DNA of 64,000 bases from Tetragonia tetragonoides. Lineage: Eukaryota; Streptophyta; Magnoliopsida; Caryophyllales; Aizoaceae. Numbering within the stretch: the stretch's first letter is position 1; each line of letters begins with the position of its first letter. The translations under genes and the position numbers were made by a program. The stretch spans positions 48,276,001 through 48,340,000 of the forward strand of contig CM076144.1 of NCBI GenBank assembly GCA_038025085.1, in the 5' to 3' direction. Under the pieces are notes generated by a model. The model did not search any database. It was not told the origin of the DNA and saw only the letters and a list, made by a program, of their open reading frames with translations. This document shows positions 22,236 to 35,257 of this stretch, piece by piece.

Positions 22236-22750
22236 AACAAACAAAAAGGGTTGACAAGGTTAAATCGTACAATTCATTTATGAGATATAAAAAGGAAGAT
22301 TAATGTTTGTTTTTTTTTTTTCTTTCCCCATGAAGTAAGCCATGAAAAAGTTTCCTTACAACAAAAGAGGAACAATGTTCTGGTCAGAGACTGGTCTATC
22401 ACGGACTTTATATTTTTTGCAACAGGGAGACAATTTCAAAAAGGCGGGCCTAATTCTCTTGAAAAGTATAACGGCAATTAACCGAAAAATGCAACTAGGT
22501 CCAACATTTCGGCTATTTTGCTTTTTCCTGTTCAAATCACATGCACGTAAAGCTGAATCACAAAACTGCTCTGTTCTTAGACCTGTTCAGCTGTTCTAGT
22601 ATAAAGAAGAAACAACACAGGGGAAAGGGGAACTTAAAGGGATAATTACATCACAAGCTACAGATATTTCAATAGGAAAGTACCAATGTACAAAGAAGAG
22701 AACAAGTAAAACGTGTTACCTCTACAAAATTTGTACAGTACAATTTTCTT

Positions 22751-25700
22751 TTAGTTATTAACAACAAAACTGTATTTCGACTCGACGTAATCTTCAGCAT
22801 CCCACAAGAAGGATCCAAATGTGACTGCTTCTAAAACCAACATCGTCAAACCTGAGAATGATACCGAGCTGATCTCATCGTTTTGTGTCTCCAACGAACC
22901 GTCCTTGGTAACTTGGATATCCGGCCTACCAAACAACGCTTGGGTCTGCTTTTCGATCAATGACATTGCTTCCTTGGATCTTATGGTTGCGTATCTCTGA
23001 AGAGTTTCGGTATCTAAGTACATGACATATGACCTTAGTTTATAGGACTCACCGTCACCAAGATTCATAGAATCGTCAAAACTAACAGCATCAGTTTCGT
23101 CAGCTGGGATTTGTATCAGTGAATCTGGATCCCAGAATGGGTTTTGTGGTGCCGGATCCTGATACCTGACCGTGTTTCGGCCAAAGTCTTCTGGAAGAGT
23201 TTTCATAGCTCTCTCTAATTGATATCTCTGGTCAACTCGTCTAAGAAAGTATCCATACATAATGGAAGCAGCATATAGCTTTCCAAGTTTAACTTTGCTG
23301 ATTTCAATAAGAGTCTGCAAGGGACCAACCATACGCTCACCAAGGACAAGGGACAGATGGCTTTGTATCATCTCAAATGCTTCTGGAGAGTGAACAGATT
23401 CAAGTTTCAGCTCTTGGTTTGGCCAAAAATCTACCCTTCCAGAAATATCTGGACTCGGTAATATCTTTGGGATCATTGAGATATTGTTCTCGACAAACTT
23501 TTGTACAATCCAGCAGTATATTATATCCTCCAAGGCCTTTCGCCTTTCTTTTTCTCTCACTTCAGCAATTCTCCTGAAATTATTGTAAAGTTTTCTTAGT
23601 CTCAGAGAAATTACATTACCAAAATAGAGGATATGCCAACTTTTGGAAGAGAACTTTGTCAGACTCAACAGCTCAGAGCCAAAGAACAATCAAGATACTT
23701 AAGCAGAATGGCAAGAGACTCCAGTATGTCTAGTGCAGAATTAAGCCAGTCATCTGAACCATTGCGCGGTGGTGACTAATGACCAAGTAGACATGGACAA
23801 TGGAAAATGGACAGACAGGGGTTAGAACGCTAAGGAGATTAAAGGAGGACCCAAAGAAGGAGAAAAAAAATTATCAACCTTGGTGAATAAAGGAGGAAAC
23901 GGTAAGATGGGATCAACCCAAAGGTGGCAGTGTCGGATCCAAGAGAGAAATTTCTCTGTCTATTTGCAACACCACATCAATGTCACAAAAGCCTCCAGTA
24001 TACTACTCCGGCAGGCCTGGAATACTTGCAGAATATTTGTCTCTTTATATTAACCAGACGTCTATAACTTGTCAAAGATAACTGGCTTCCAGAATTGCTG
24101 GATGAGTGCCTGGCATTAACTTATATATCATAGCGCTAGAATTCGTTGCATTCACAAACCCATAATTATAATGCTGAAATTGTGTTTTAGGTTATCCTAT
24201 AAGTTCATACATGATAATTTGGAGCAAAGAAATAATTCTCATGCTGCTCCAAAATGAAACCCAAATACAGCTTAAGTGAACCCATGGATTTCATACAAGG
24301 TAAAAAAGAAGTAAAGAACAGGAACAAAGATGTAAGAGATGTATATACCTGTAGAGGGGGAGTCCTTGAGAAGATGATGGAGTTTCTTCCTTTTGGGCAT
24401 CTCTATCAGTCTGCAGATTCTCAAGCTGCTGCTCAATAGCTGCTGGGAGGAGATGTGGATGTGTTTGCAATATTTGTGTCAACAGTTGCCCAGCAGGAGA
24501 CTCCAAGTGAAGAGGAGCAATAGGAGCCAAATTCTCGCTAGAATTATCAGATGCTCTTACCATAAATCCCCTCGACTTGCTCTTATCCAGTCCCATAGCA
24601 AGCTTTCCAATGTAAACTGAGGCACAGCTCTAGACATAAAGATCAAATTTAGGATAAAATAGTGAAAATTTTACATCGATCGAGTGCAAATATGGACCAT
24701 GGACATCAGAAGAAGATCAGCTGAGACCGCTAAGGCGCTAACGGTATGGCTATATACAGAGAATGGCAGAAATCAAGAATATATAGCATTGTAAAATGTA
24801 ATTGATCCTAACATAGAACTTATTCTGGTAACTTGCCACCCAACAAGTTTCTTTGACGGTAAATTGAAAGGCTATATGATCATTGAGTTATCTCACACTA
24901 ATCATATTTTAAGTTTTTAACCCTAGTTTGTAGATGCACAAAAAACATCTAGAAAGCTGAAACTCTCCTAAGTTATAAAGGGCCTGCTGTTAACCTCAGT
25001 TATTTGATAACCACCTCCAACAAGCATATACTAACTTACTAAGCACAGGCAGGAAAGTCCAAAAATGAAGTGAGATTTCACTTGGTTGTCTTGGAATATG
25101 TTCAAATGTGGGCATTTTGAGTCGGGTGCATTGCACTTCTTTCTCTCCATTTTTATTGTTGGCAAACTCAATATGGTCCTTGTATTTCGAAATTTTTTGG
25201 CAGACAACCTTTTATTTATTTTTTTTGAAGTTTCACATTGTAAGCCTTGTAGTCTTGACACTAATCTACAATACAACATTGCGTAAACCTTTTTACTGAG
25301 AATTAACTATTAACTAAACCTCTACTGTACCCTCCAGTGGTTCCCCTTATCCTTAACCAGCCCTTTTGCCTTCATTAAAGGAATATGAAAGGGGGCCCTA
25401 ATAGCAACCAATCCGTTGAAGGCATGGGACAAAGGAGGTTGTGAAAGCCATGAGTGAATATATTATTGGACTCCTAATAGTGGCAGTAGTAGGGGGTTGT
25501 GGGGAGGAGGAAGGGGCTGCAGCGTGGGAGATACTATAAGTTAATAAAAATAATGAATAAATGGAAGGACATTGCATAAATAGATGTAAATATTGAAAAG
25601 GCTACCATGTGAATATTGAAAAATATTGTTAGCCAAATAGGAAAGTCTAAAACTCAGGGGTACCATATAGAACTATCCTTCATTTTTTACATTCTTTAGT

Positions 25701-28700
25701 TTTCTGAGTTAGGTGCTTTTTTAAGTTGTCAATCTTTTAACTTGACAAATGTATTCGGCATCATAGAGGTGCCCCCCCGGGGGGGGGGGGGGGGTGGCAT
25801 TTGATTCCCCGACTTTCTATTCGCCTATGGTTTCGAGTGTAACTGTGTAAGGGCCTCTAGAGTGGGTGCCCGTAAAACGACCGTCGTAGCCTATCTAGGA
25901 CCCAATAACCGACCTTGGGGGACTCTCATGTCGGCTAGGGATGTCTCGTGTGATATGGTGCGAAAATAACAAACTCCATCCTACAACCTCCGGACGCCCA
26001 AAAAACGTGGATTATAGCCTTCAATTTCGGCTTCCAGAGAACCTATTGGGATTTTCGCCTGAACTTCTCCAGAGGGCCCACTGTGACCCAAGAGGGCCCT
26101 CGGTTCCCAGGGGAGGCCATCTTAGTCACCCAACTTCAAATTCACCCATGTTTTAGGGTTCGGGCCTCAAGAATGGGCGACTAGTAAAAAGGCAGTTGTA
26201 CCCCACCCGGTATCTGATAAACAACGCCGGGGGACTCTAACGTCCCCTAGGGGTGTCCCGTGCGATATGGTACAAAAATAACACTCTCTCTCCGGACGCC
26301 TAAAAAACGTGGATTATAGCCTTTAATTTCGGCATCTTGGAATCGGTTGGGATTTATGTACGAACTTCTCCGGGGGGCCCATTGTGACCCAAGAGGGCCC
26401 TCAGTGTGCCCGGGGGGCCATTTGGGTGAATTGGGTCACCCAACTTCGTATTCACTAATGGTTTCGGTGTTTTGGCCATTAGAGTGAGCGACTAGTAAAA
26501 TGGTCAGGGTCATTGTAGCCTATCTAGGACCTGGTAATCGACCCTAGGGGACTCTCTCGTCCCCTAGGGGTGTCCTGTGCAATATGGTGCTAAAATAACT
26601 AACTCCGTTCACAGACCCTTCAGACGCTCAAAAAACGTGGATTTAGCCTTCAATTTCGGCTTCCCTTGGCCCGGTCGGGATTTTCGCCTGAACTTCTTCG
26701 GGGGACCCATTGTGACCTAAGAGGACCCTCGATGCCTCGGGGCGTCATACGGGTCCCCCCAACTTCGTACTCACTTATGGTTTTAGTGTTCAGGCCTTTA
26801 GAGTGTGCGGCCAGTAAAACGGTTGTCGTAGCCTATCTTGGACCCAATAACCAACCCCGGATTTGTAACTTAATAATATGTTGTTACAAATTGAAAATTT
26901 TTACACATTAACCCCAAGCCACATAATAAGCCACTGAAAACCCCAAAACACATTCTCCTCCGATAACTCCACAAATCGCATGGCACCAAACCTTCAGTTC
27001 AACGTTGTCTATACATTATCATTTTGCAAGCATTTATAATCCAACCATATCTTAAAACTCCAGAACTAAATTGATTGTTCCCAACTCTAAGATGTCATGT
27101 CCAAACGAGGCTTGCAAGTTTTACAATACCCAAAATCCAAGACTTTGGTAAGCAAAACTTCACTGAGAAGATGCAAAAGAAGCACTATCCAGGTATGAAT
27201 CAAGAAGGCAAAGGCTTAAGATTATGAGAAAAATCCAAAGAAACCACTCTGAATATATCGACCTTTTGTGATTCTACAATGAGAATATCAATATGGACTG
27301 CAATCAGAGGACTTCCCTTCTTCCATACAGAATACAATCCTGTAAATCAACAGAGGACTGGGACGCCACACCTCTGCTACCAAAAACTAATTTACTGCTC
27401 TTCCAAGACAATAAAATGCACTTGAGCAAACCTGACTAGACCTCTGCCGTTCCAAACAAAGACAAGATTAGATATCAAACCAAGACACCATTTGCAGTCG
27501 ATTAACAATCAATCTGCTTCTCTCTCATGAGAAATGTACCTTATATGATAGTTTACGATCTTCGAATGTCCATAGCATTGAATCACACATCTCCATTTAT
27601 CAGGCACACAACAGCATATGCTCTAAAAAGAATCGTGAACGCGATTTCTCTTTTCCTACTCTAGGGCCTTCTTTTCTTTGAAACAAAAACGCACTTTATA
27701 CTTTTTTTTAATATATATTTTTTGGCAGGTCAGCATAGTACGCCCTCTAGTTCTATGGACTATCTAGAAGAGATTCTGAACACAACAAATATCACAGATC
27801 TGAAAAAAGACCATGAACAATCAACCCAAGTCCAATCAAACCCTACCCTGCCAGTCGCCTAGAGTACACATGATATGAATAACTAACTTGCTTCTGTATA
27901 ATGAAAGCTGCAAGTTTTGAGAAGATCTAAGCATAAATAGCCGAGATGAGTGGAAGGGATGTTAGCCAGGAGGGAGAGTCTACACATGGGACAGAAGATT
28001 GTAGACACTCAACTTGCTTGGCAGAAAACAAGGGGCCACAAGGTGATGCAACACCATTTCAGTCTAGCTTAGTGCCAGGAAATCGATCATACTTCAGTAA
28101 TTACCAACTAAATGTCCGGAAGAATCACAAGTCACAAAAATAGCACTTGCTTGAGGCCACAAGTGAATTCCACAAAATAAGGGCCACCAGACAAACTTTT
28201 GCAAGTCAAGTATGCTCCACAACACAAGCATGCTTCCATGAACAACTGCTATAACTTGTTAGATTCTGAGATCTCGATGAAAGTAGGCAAGTTATACTGC
28301 TTGAAGTGGAAGGCAGTAAAGGGGCAATGGATAGACTTGTTTTCTCTCTGTTACTATGGGGATATGAACTTGCTCATTTTTTATTGCAGCCAAAATTTGT
28401 AGTGCGCCATAAGTTATACACTTTTCTTTGCAAATTAGAGTTTTCTTCTCCATGGCAGGGATATTTTAAGGGAACTATTTTGCCTTTTTGGGCGTTACCA
28501 AAAGGAGCACGAAATGATTATGTCATGTTAGAAGATTGCTTGTTTCTAGGCTTGCCACTAGGATCCGCAGATAATCGTAGGTCTTGGAAAGTTCTTTCTG
28601 AAACAGGGACACCAACAATGGTAACCATCCATGTTACCCTTGCTCATCCAACACCCCAAATAACTATCTTTGCATAAAGACCCTTCTGCAGTCAAATGGT

Positions 28701-29956
28701 ACAGCTAGATGAACCATCAATTCATGCAAAGACTGTGAAACTTAGTCCCCCCCCCCCCCCCAAACACATACGGATCCAATAAAAAGAGAAAAGAATAAAC
28801 AGGACAGAAAAGAGCACACCACGCATGTGATTGTGACACGCAACATTAGTTGGACTCTTCATTCCACCTCAAGAACCCATGTTAAAGACACTTTAGTTTA
28901 GGCCAAAACTCTTTAAAAGTTTTCAGAAAATGTCTGGTTCCGACACTTGGACACATAGTGTAGACAAGTCCGAAGTAATTTAGGTAACACGTATCTGGAA
29001 GAGTGTTTTATAAACAAGCTCTTAGGAAATAGCATAGTATGTTGAGCTATCACTTGTAATGTAACAAGGATGAAGTCTCATTCAGTAATGTCCTTAGCTT
29101 GCGCCCTTTTTGAGACAAAGACAGGGTTGGAGTCCTGTCCTATCACCCAACTTTTCAGAAAGGCTAATCAAACTAAGACTCAACATCTCCAATGCACTAC
29201 TGCATTCTTGGCCAAATCACATGCTAACTCCATAGCTAGGTAAGTGAAAATTGAAATAAAACAACTAGGAAAAAAATATTCAAACAGCTAAGCAGCAGCT
29301 AACAAATAATATGGAGGTAAATGACACATCTAAAATTAGTTTCAAACACAACCACTAATATATGAGGCAATGAGGCATGCAATGAGTGAAAATCCCACAC
29401 CTCAGCTACAAAAAAAAATAAATTAAAAAGGGGAAAAATAGAAAGAAGAAAAGTGTTCCAACTGTTTACTGTATCTGAGCATAGGGCAGTGCCCAATTGC
29501 GACTAAAACACCACCTCAAGAAAGCTTGGGTCAACAAACAACACCTAACAACTAAAGACTACCACTATAACCCACAAAATCCAATCTGGGTATTTTAACT
29601 TACTGAATTTCCAACAAAGATTATGCCCAACAACCCAAAATTTGTCATACAAATGGAGTTTGATTAAAAGATTCTCATTTTAGCTTGGTTGAAGTTAAAC
29701 CATTCCCCACAAAACCAGTCTAAGAAATCCAAGAAACGAAAATAGGGAATAAATTCAACTACTTGATAACAATTTGGTATACTATAACTATATCATGACA
29801 CTGAAATGGTAATAAAAATTGAGAAGTACATACTTTGCTAATAGCAGCACCAGAAAGAAAGGAAGATGAGTGTGAATTCTTGAAATCAGGCGAACGGTGA
29901 TAGCCCGTTGAAGGCACTGCTACTAGCACATCGCTAATGGCACCCGAAACCAGCAT
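22751..29956 (-). CDS. DUF760 chloroplast protein (UV-B-induced protein At3g17800-like)
   Basis: Exons on the - strand are 29956-29834, 24629-24349 and 23573-22751, giving 408 aa; junctions are GT-AG and keep the frame (LYR|RIAEV spans exons 2-3). The first 60 or so residues are Ser-rich and low in acidic residues, like a chloroplast transit peptide. The conserved core includes LESPAGQLLTQILQTHPHLL near residue 75, RRIAEVREKERRKALEDIIY at 134-153, HSPEAFEMIQSHLSLVLG and YAASIMYGYFLRRVDQRYQL. These are hallmarks of the DUF760 family, whose members are annotated as UV-B induced; the molecular function is unknown. The acceptor chosen for exon 2 (after TCTAG at 24630) is the one that keeps phase 0 with exon 1. 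Intron 1 is 5.2 kb and contains a satellite. Exon 1 is short, so its assignment is less certain than exons 2-3. Confidence 0.9.
25770..26865. repeat. GC-rich satellite, about 3.3 units of 300-330 bp, inside DUF760 intron 1
   Basis: Anchor strings recur in order: AAAAAACGTGGATT near 26000, 26302 and 26630; CTATCTAGGACC-type near 25890, 26519 and 26830; CCCCTAGGGGTGTCC near 26246 and 26562. The period is about 302-328 bp. The block is much richer in G+C than its surroundings, starts with a C7G16 run and shows no convincing open frame. It is not part of the mature mRNA. Confidence 0.9.
28747..28761. repeat. Poly-C run in DUF760 intron 1
   Basis: Fifteen C in a row; see the runs at 2253, 25772 and 36943. 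Confidence 0.7.
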
Positions 29957-31561
29957 CCTCGATGATGTTATGAGAGAGAGAGAGACAGAGAGAACTGCCT
30001 TTGATGGTTGGAGGATTTCTTCTGGTGTCGGGATTAATGAATTATGACAAAAATTTTGTTACGGAATTAGATTTTGTTTAATTTATACAGGGGAGTATGT
30101 ATCTATTGCCACAAAAATACGACAACTTTTTAGAGAGAAACAAGTACTTCTAAAGTTCTAGTATGGAAAAGCACTTTTAAGAATATTTTGCTACAATACC
30201 ACAACATTTTTTGAGAGAAAACAATACAACATTTACTACTATTAAGAAAATGAACAATACAAAAATGAATCCCTCAAAAAAAAAAAAAATTGATGCCAAA
30301 GAAGATACGTATATTGAGTTTCAACTCATTTTCACTTGTAAAAATAAAAAATGGGCAATAACACTAATAAGACTACGTAACCCTATCAAATATCAAGTAT
30401 CAATAATGGGCAACAATTAAATGATAATTTCACACTTAGATTTATTGAGTTCTTTATATCCAACACAATTCGTCATAGATTACTATGATATAATTAGTAA
30501 ATTAATATTAGATAATCCCAAGTCATATTAAGCCTTAACGTACTTGTAAACAAAAACACCGTTGTGAAAGGTTGCCCACCAAGAAATGAAAATTGTAATG
30601 AAAGTTTGCCAAGACCGAAACCAAATGAAAAATTTGTTCCACTCTATTCAATTTTGTTTCAACTAAACCAATTTGTATCCGTAAAAATCTCCTCTTTGTC
30701 TCAGAATCATCGCCACTAAAATTTCGAGTTGGGATCTCAATCTAGCCATTTTTTCACATTCAACCAATTTAAAGAAGCAAAACAAAAGGAAGAGATCTAG
30801 CCTTCCATTTCCTAAATTTTAATCGGGAGGATCTGGATTTTAAAAATTCAAGTCATAAAATAGTAAAATCCTGACATGTAGTATTTAACATGGAAGCGCC
30901 AAGCAAGCACCATAGTAAATGTACAATAAAGGAAAAGACAATCACTGACATTTCCTCATTTCTGTATCAAGACCATAAACTGAATGTTCTCATGAAGCTG
31001 ATCTTACCCTGTGGAGTTAATCAAATAAAAGAACACAACCGCGTAAATTCCCATAAAAATCGCAATATTTCAGCAGATGCAGGAAAACTAGAATGCGTAG
31101 CATTTGATCCAAGGCAATAATCATGCCCCTTTCAACTAATGAGGATGTGGCAAAACATTAAAGAAAGAAAACTGCCATACAAACTACATCTAGTACATCG
31201 TATCTTCCTCAGGGTTTACACTTTCCGTAAGCGACACATAAGGTGATCAACTCTCATGGGGAGGAACTGATACTACTCAACTGATGGGGAGGAACTGATG
31301 CTACTACTTTCGCTAAGACCGTTACAATTGGGAACCTGGGTATGCCAGCAATTTCACATACCACATACAAATCCCAATTATCAGAGATTCGCCAAGGAAG
31401 CTAAAGATGATAATAGGTATGGGTGGGCTAGTTCCTGAAACTAAAAGGTCAGGTTTGGCATATTTGACTACATGCAAACAGCAATGGGTGTATTAATGAC
31501 TTGTGTAGCTGCTAGGTTAGGTTATGTTCGTGAAATATCGCCCGAAGCAGACAGTGATGAC
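29957..31561. other. DUF760 promoter region and bZIP 3' flank
   Basis: The left part carries a GA-rich leader (about 29966-29990) and a TATA box at 30081 for the DUF760 gene. The right part should contain the bZIP16-like 3' UTR. No further gene is seen; short frames at 30211 and 30890 match nothing I know. Confidence 0.55.
30081..30087 (-). promoter_or_regulatory. Probable TATA box of the DUF760 gene
   Basis: The - strand reads TATAAAT about 125 bp before the ATG at 29956, which would leave a 5' leader near 95 nt containing a CT run. Prediction from spacing only. Confidence 0.5.
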
Positions 31562-34500
31562 TTAGAGATTCCCGTGCACTTGATCGGGTTTTCCACTCTC
31601 CTGGGTACCAGTAACCACACGATGTTCAGTCCGGCTGGATCCTAAGTCTTCTGGAACTTCGCCGAGTCTCTCCTGCAGAAGTAGAATGTCAGTGATCAAT
31701 TCAGGAAGAAAATTAAATAGCAAGAGCAAATTACCTACAACTCTACAAGCAACATCCCCAGACTGTTCAACTTTGAATTATTATTTAATGAACTAATATT
31801 GACTACCTATTTGTAGTATAAACTTTCTGCCTTCCCATGTATGCCATGGTCCATGGACGAGGAAGTGGTAAAGACATACAAAGCTACTACCTACATCATA
31901 ATCTTGTAAAGAATAAGTTGACTGCACTAAATATAATCACAATAAATCCTCATATTCTTGATAATCGCATAATTTCACCACACATCACAACCTTGAGTCA
32001 GCATGCCACAGAATCTGTTATTAGGAGGGTGTTGGTATTATCTCATGGTCAACAAAAGTCCAAATAAGGGCATGTCAATACCATCACATGTGAATATCAT
32101 ACACAAGTCTTGGCGTTAATGTTGCTGATAAAATGCTCAAGTGACAAATCCTAAACACCCATGTATTAACGACTTAACGTGCTTTGTTAATATTGCATTA
32201 GCGCAAGGGAACAGCCTCAACTACAAATTACTACAAGACAAAACCAAGCAGAAAAATACATAATCTTTTAGATGCTAGATACACTTGGTGAATAATGCAA
32301 CATCAGGGGGTACTGGGTACCTATGTTTCTCAGACTCGGGAATCCTAGGATCTGGTTCGGGCGAGGATCCGAGGATCGATCATCGGACTCGCCAATTTTA
32401 AGGATTTTTTCCTTGTTTTGTTGCTAATTTGAAGTGTCCAAGTGTCATATCGTATCCTAGTGTCTAAGTATCCGACACAGATACTTCTATCGAAATGTAG
32501 AGTCGGAGAATCATAGCTGGGTACAGCAAGAAAAAGGAAACATAAGAAGCATCTGGAAGTAGGAAAGAATCAAGAGATGCTCCAGTGACAGAGTATTCAC
32601 GGTTAAGACTTCGTCTCCTATCAGCCTTCATGCCTCTAAACTGAAAGGTGTGTAAGCAGGGGAAATAAGAGCATGTTTTCTTCAAGGACAAATTGTTCCT
32701 TGTATAATTTGCAGAGCAGGCTACAAAAAATTTCTATAGCATAAACAGTAAGTACGGAGCAGTAGACTATCAAACTTCCCAACTTCCACATGCAAAAATG
32801 GCATTTAATAGAGCCAACAGCCAAGTAAACAATAGCCTGCAGCACACCTAGACAACTAATGCTACACCCAGCATTCCCTTCAATGACACACCATTCACTC
32901 TTTTAATTACTCACTAAACAACAATTGTCTAGTACGAGGCAGGAAGAATACCTTCAGTGTATTATTCTCCGCCATCAGCTGCTCGTACTCACTCCGGATG
33001 CGGTTAAGCTCTGACCTTAGATTTGCATTTTCGTCTTTCAATGCATCAGCACGCTGGGCCAACTCATCGCATTCAGCCTGGTTGGCAGTTGCATTTAAAG
33101 AATGATAAGAACATAATTATTTGCATATAGCATAAGAGATCAGCCATGTCAGCACAAGGGTCATTAATAAAAGCCTTGCCTGCTTACGGAGTCTCGATCT
33201 ACGAGCAGATTCCCGATTAGACTGTTTACGCCTCTGTCTCTTAAGTTCTCTCTCGTCCTGTAACATAGATGTTAACATTTGAGTAACTAAATAAGCATAC
33301 TTAGAGTGGAATTTTGGTTGTTGGGATTCTTAATTTGCCACGCTGAAAGGATCTAAAAAAAATAAGCATACTTAGAGCACACATGATAATAGGAACCAAA
33401 GTAACGACCTTGTAAGCAGCAGTAGTAACAAAAACAATGAAATAAACATGAACTTAAAAACCTGATACAAACAAAACTTGCATAAAGGTGGCCAGTATGT
33501 GTGCATACAACTAGTGAACATCTTGGTCATAGCTCGGAAACCATTTATTGAGCAACAAGAACATGATCAGTATTTGTAAGGTCATAAACAAGCACAGCTT
33601 AAACGCCTCGGAGTTTGCCTTGATTTACATTCATGAACATCTCAATTTTGTAATTTGTGTAAACTTATATTTACCAATATCTTTTCCTGTGAATTTTATG
33701 CTTGACATATTATCCTAATTCGTCAAGTTTCACAGTATCAGTAGATTAGACTTGAATTAAAATTCTCTTACATATTTTGTATCACATACTTATCTCTCTT
33801 TCTGGAACTACCTATTAATCAAAGCCTTTTCTGGAGCAAGCTATGTTCAACCAACTCGGGCTTGCTTGCTAGATAATTAAGCGCTTAAAAGAAAATTTTC
33901 AACTTTCACAAAGCTCAGCCTCAAAACCAGGCTCGAAAATCAAGGTAACACTCTACCTTCCTTTTTTTTAAATAATAAATTTTTTTAGGATTGATTGAAA
34001 GTAACAATACAGAGCTAGAGGACAAGGAGTCCTCTAAAACAGAAAATCAACTCAAGCTAAAAATCAAATCCCTCCATAAACACTGAACATCCGTAAGCGG
34101 CACTCCACTAAAAGCCTACCTTCCTAGGCAGTAGGAAATAATAGTACCAGCAGTCTAACACCGTTTTTTAAACATGATTAGGTTTAGCTCAGAAAAGTTT
34201 CTTCCTGCTGCTCGATGTTCAAAAACTGTTTTGGAAACATTAGTATGATATACAATCTAAAGAAGGCAATTTTGTTTATGTTGCAAAAACCATTATTTTA
34301 TTAGCATATGCTCCTTTTGTTAAGAAATTCAAGTTAATAGATTTACTACCTAACTAGAAGCAGTTATTATGTTGTTAGTGTTTTCATGCAGCTCAGAAAT
34401 ATAATATGTTTCTAATGGGCCAATCAATTTCCCTGAAAGCAACGTTAGAAATCCTAGACCTACAACACGTTCTTTAAAATGTCAAACCTCTCTGAAGACC

Positions 34501-35218
34501 TGCCTCTCCTAAACTCAATTAGAGAAAAGTATTCTGCATTTTTTCCTCAACAATCATCCTGCTGAACCTGGACCGAAGCTCAGTAGGAACTGAAGCTGTT
34601 AAACGAAGAATTGGGACTCCTCAAGGTTTCACAGCAACAACAACAACAACCCAAGAATTATACCCCCAGGGGCTCTGGGAAGGTCAACATGTATGCAACT
34701 ATACCCTTTGCTAGTCGCCTAATAGAGAGATTGTTTCTGCTAGACCCACAAAAGCAATTTTGAAATTTGTAAAGTTGAATCAAAGAAAGAGTGAGTAAAT
34801 TAGCATATGAATGAATATATTAAAAAAATAAATCATAAGTTAATTAATTGACTCCCTCATGGCTCCAGAAGTAGGAAAGCAGAACACAATCTAAACATTA
34901 CATGCAAGCAAGTCGTCTGCATCCTCCTTTTTGCTAAAATGTCGCCTATTTTGACCTTTCTCTGACTATATGTCACCATTTGTACTCCATAACTACTCAA
35001 AATAGGACACCAACTTAGTCTATATTATACACCAGTTGACAATCATATTATAAAGAGGAAGCAGAAATAGTGTTACTTCAAGCCAGATTCTGAAATATAG
35101 AAGTTTGATTCTCGAGTAACAAAGTCGCTTATTACTTTTACGTCCAAAATTCCAAGGATTTACTTCACTATCTTGACAGTACTGGTAAAACATCGCCATT
35201 TACCGCTAGTTTAAATGC

Positions 35219-35257
<39 letters not shown>

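Larger units (their letters stand above)
19664..22750. other. Intergenic DNA between the XTH and DUF760 genes
   Basis: No host gene was recognised. It holds a GACCCG-rich repeat (20190-20350), a CT tract at 20880-20897, a 50-bp tandem duplication (21042-21141) and a 60-bp period repeat (22079-22235). The part next to 22750 should hold the 3' UTR of the DUF760 gene. Confidence 0.6.

Noticed and set aside
28306..28677. 123-codon frame on the + strand within DUF760 intron 1
   Set aside because: No recognised domain, opposite to the gene, no splice or start context; probably chance or an old repeat.
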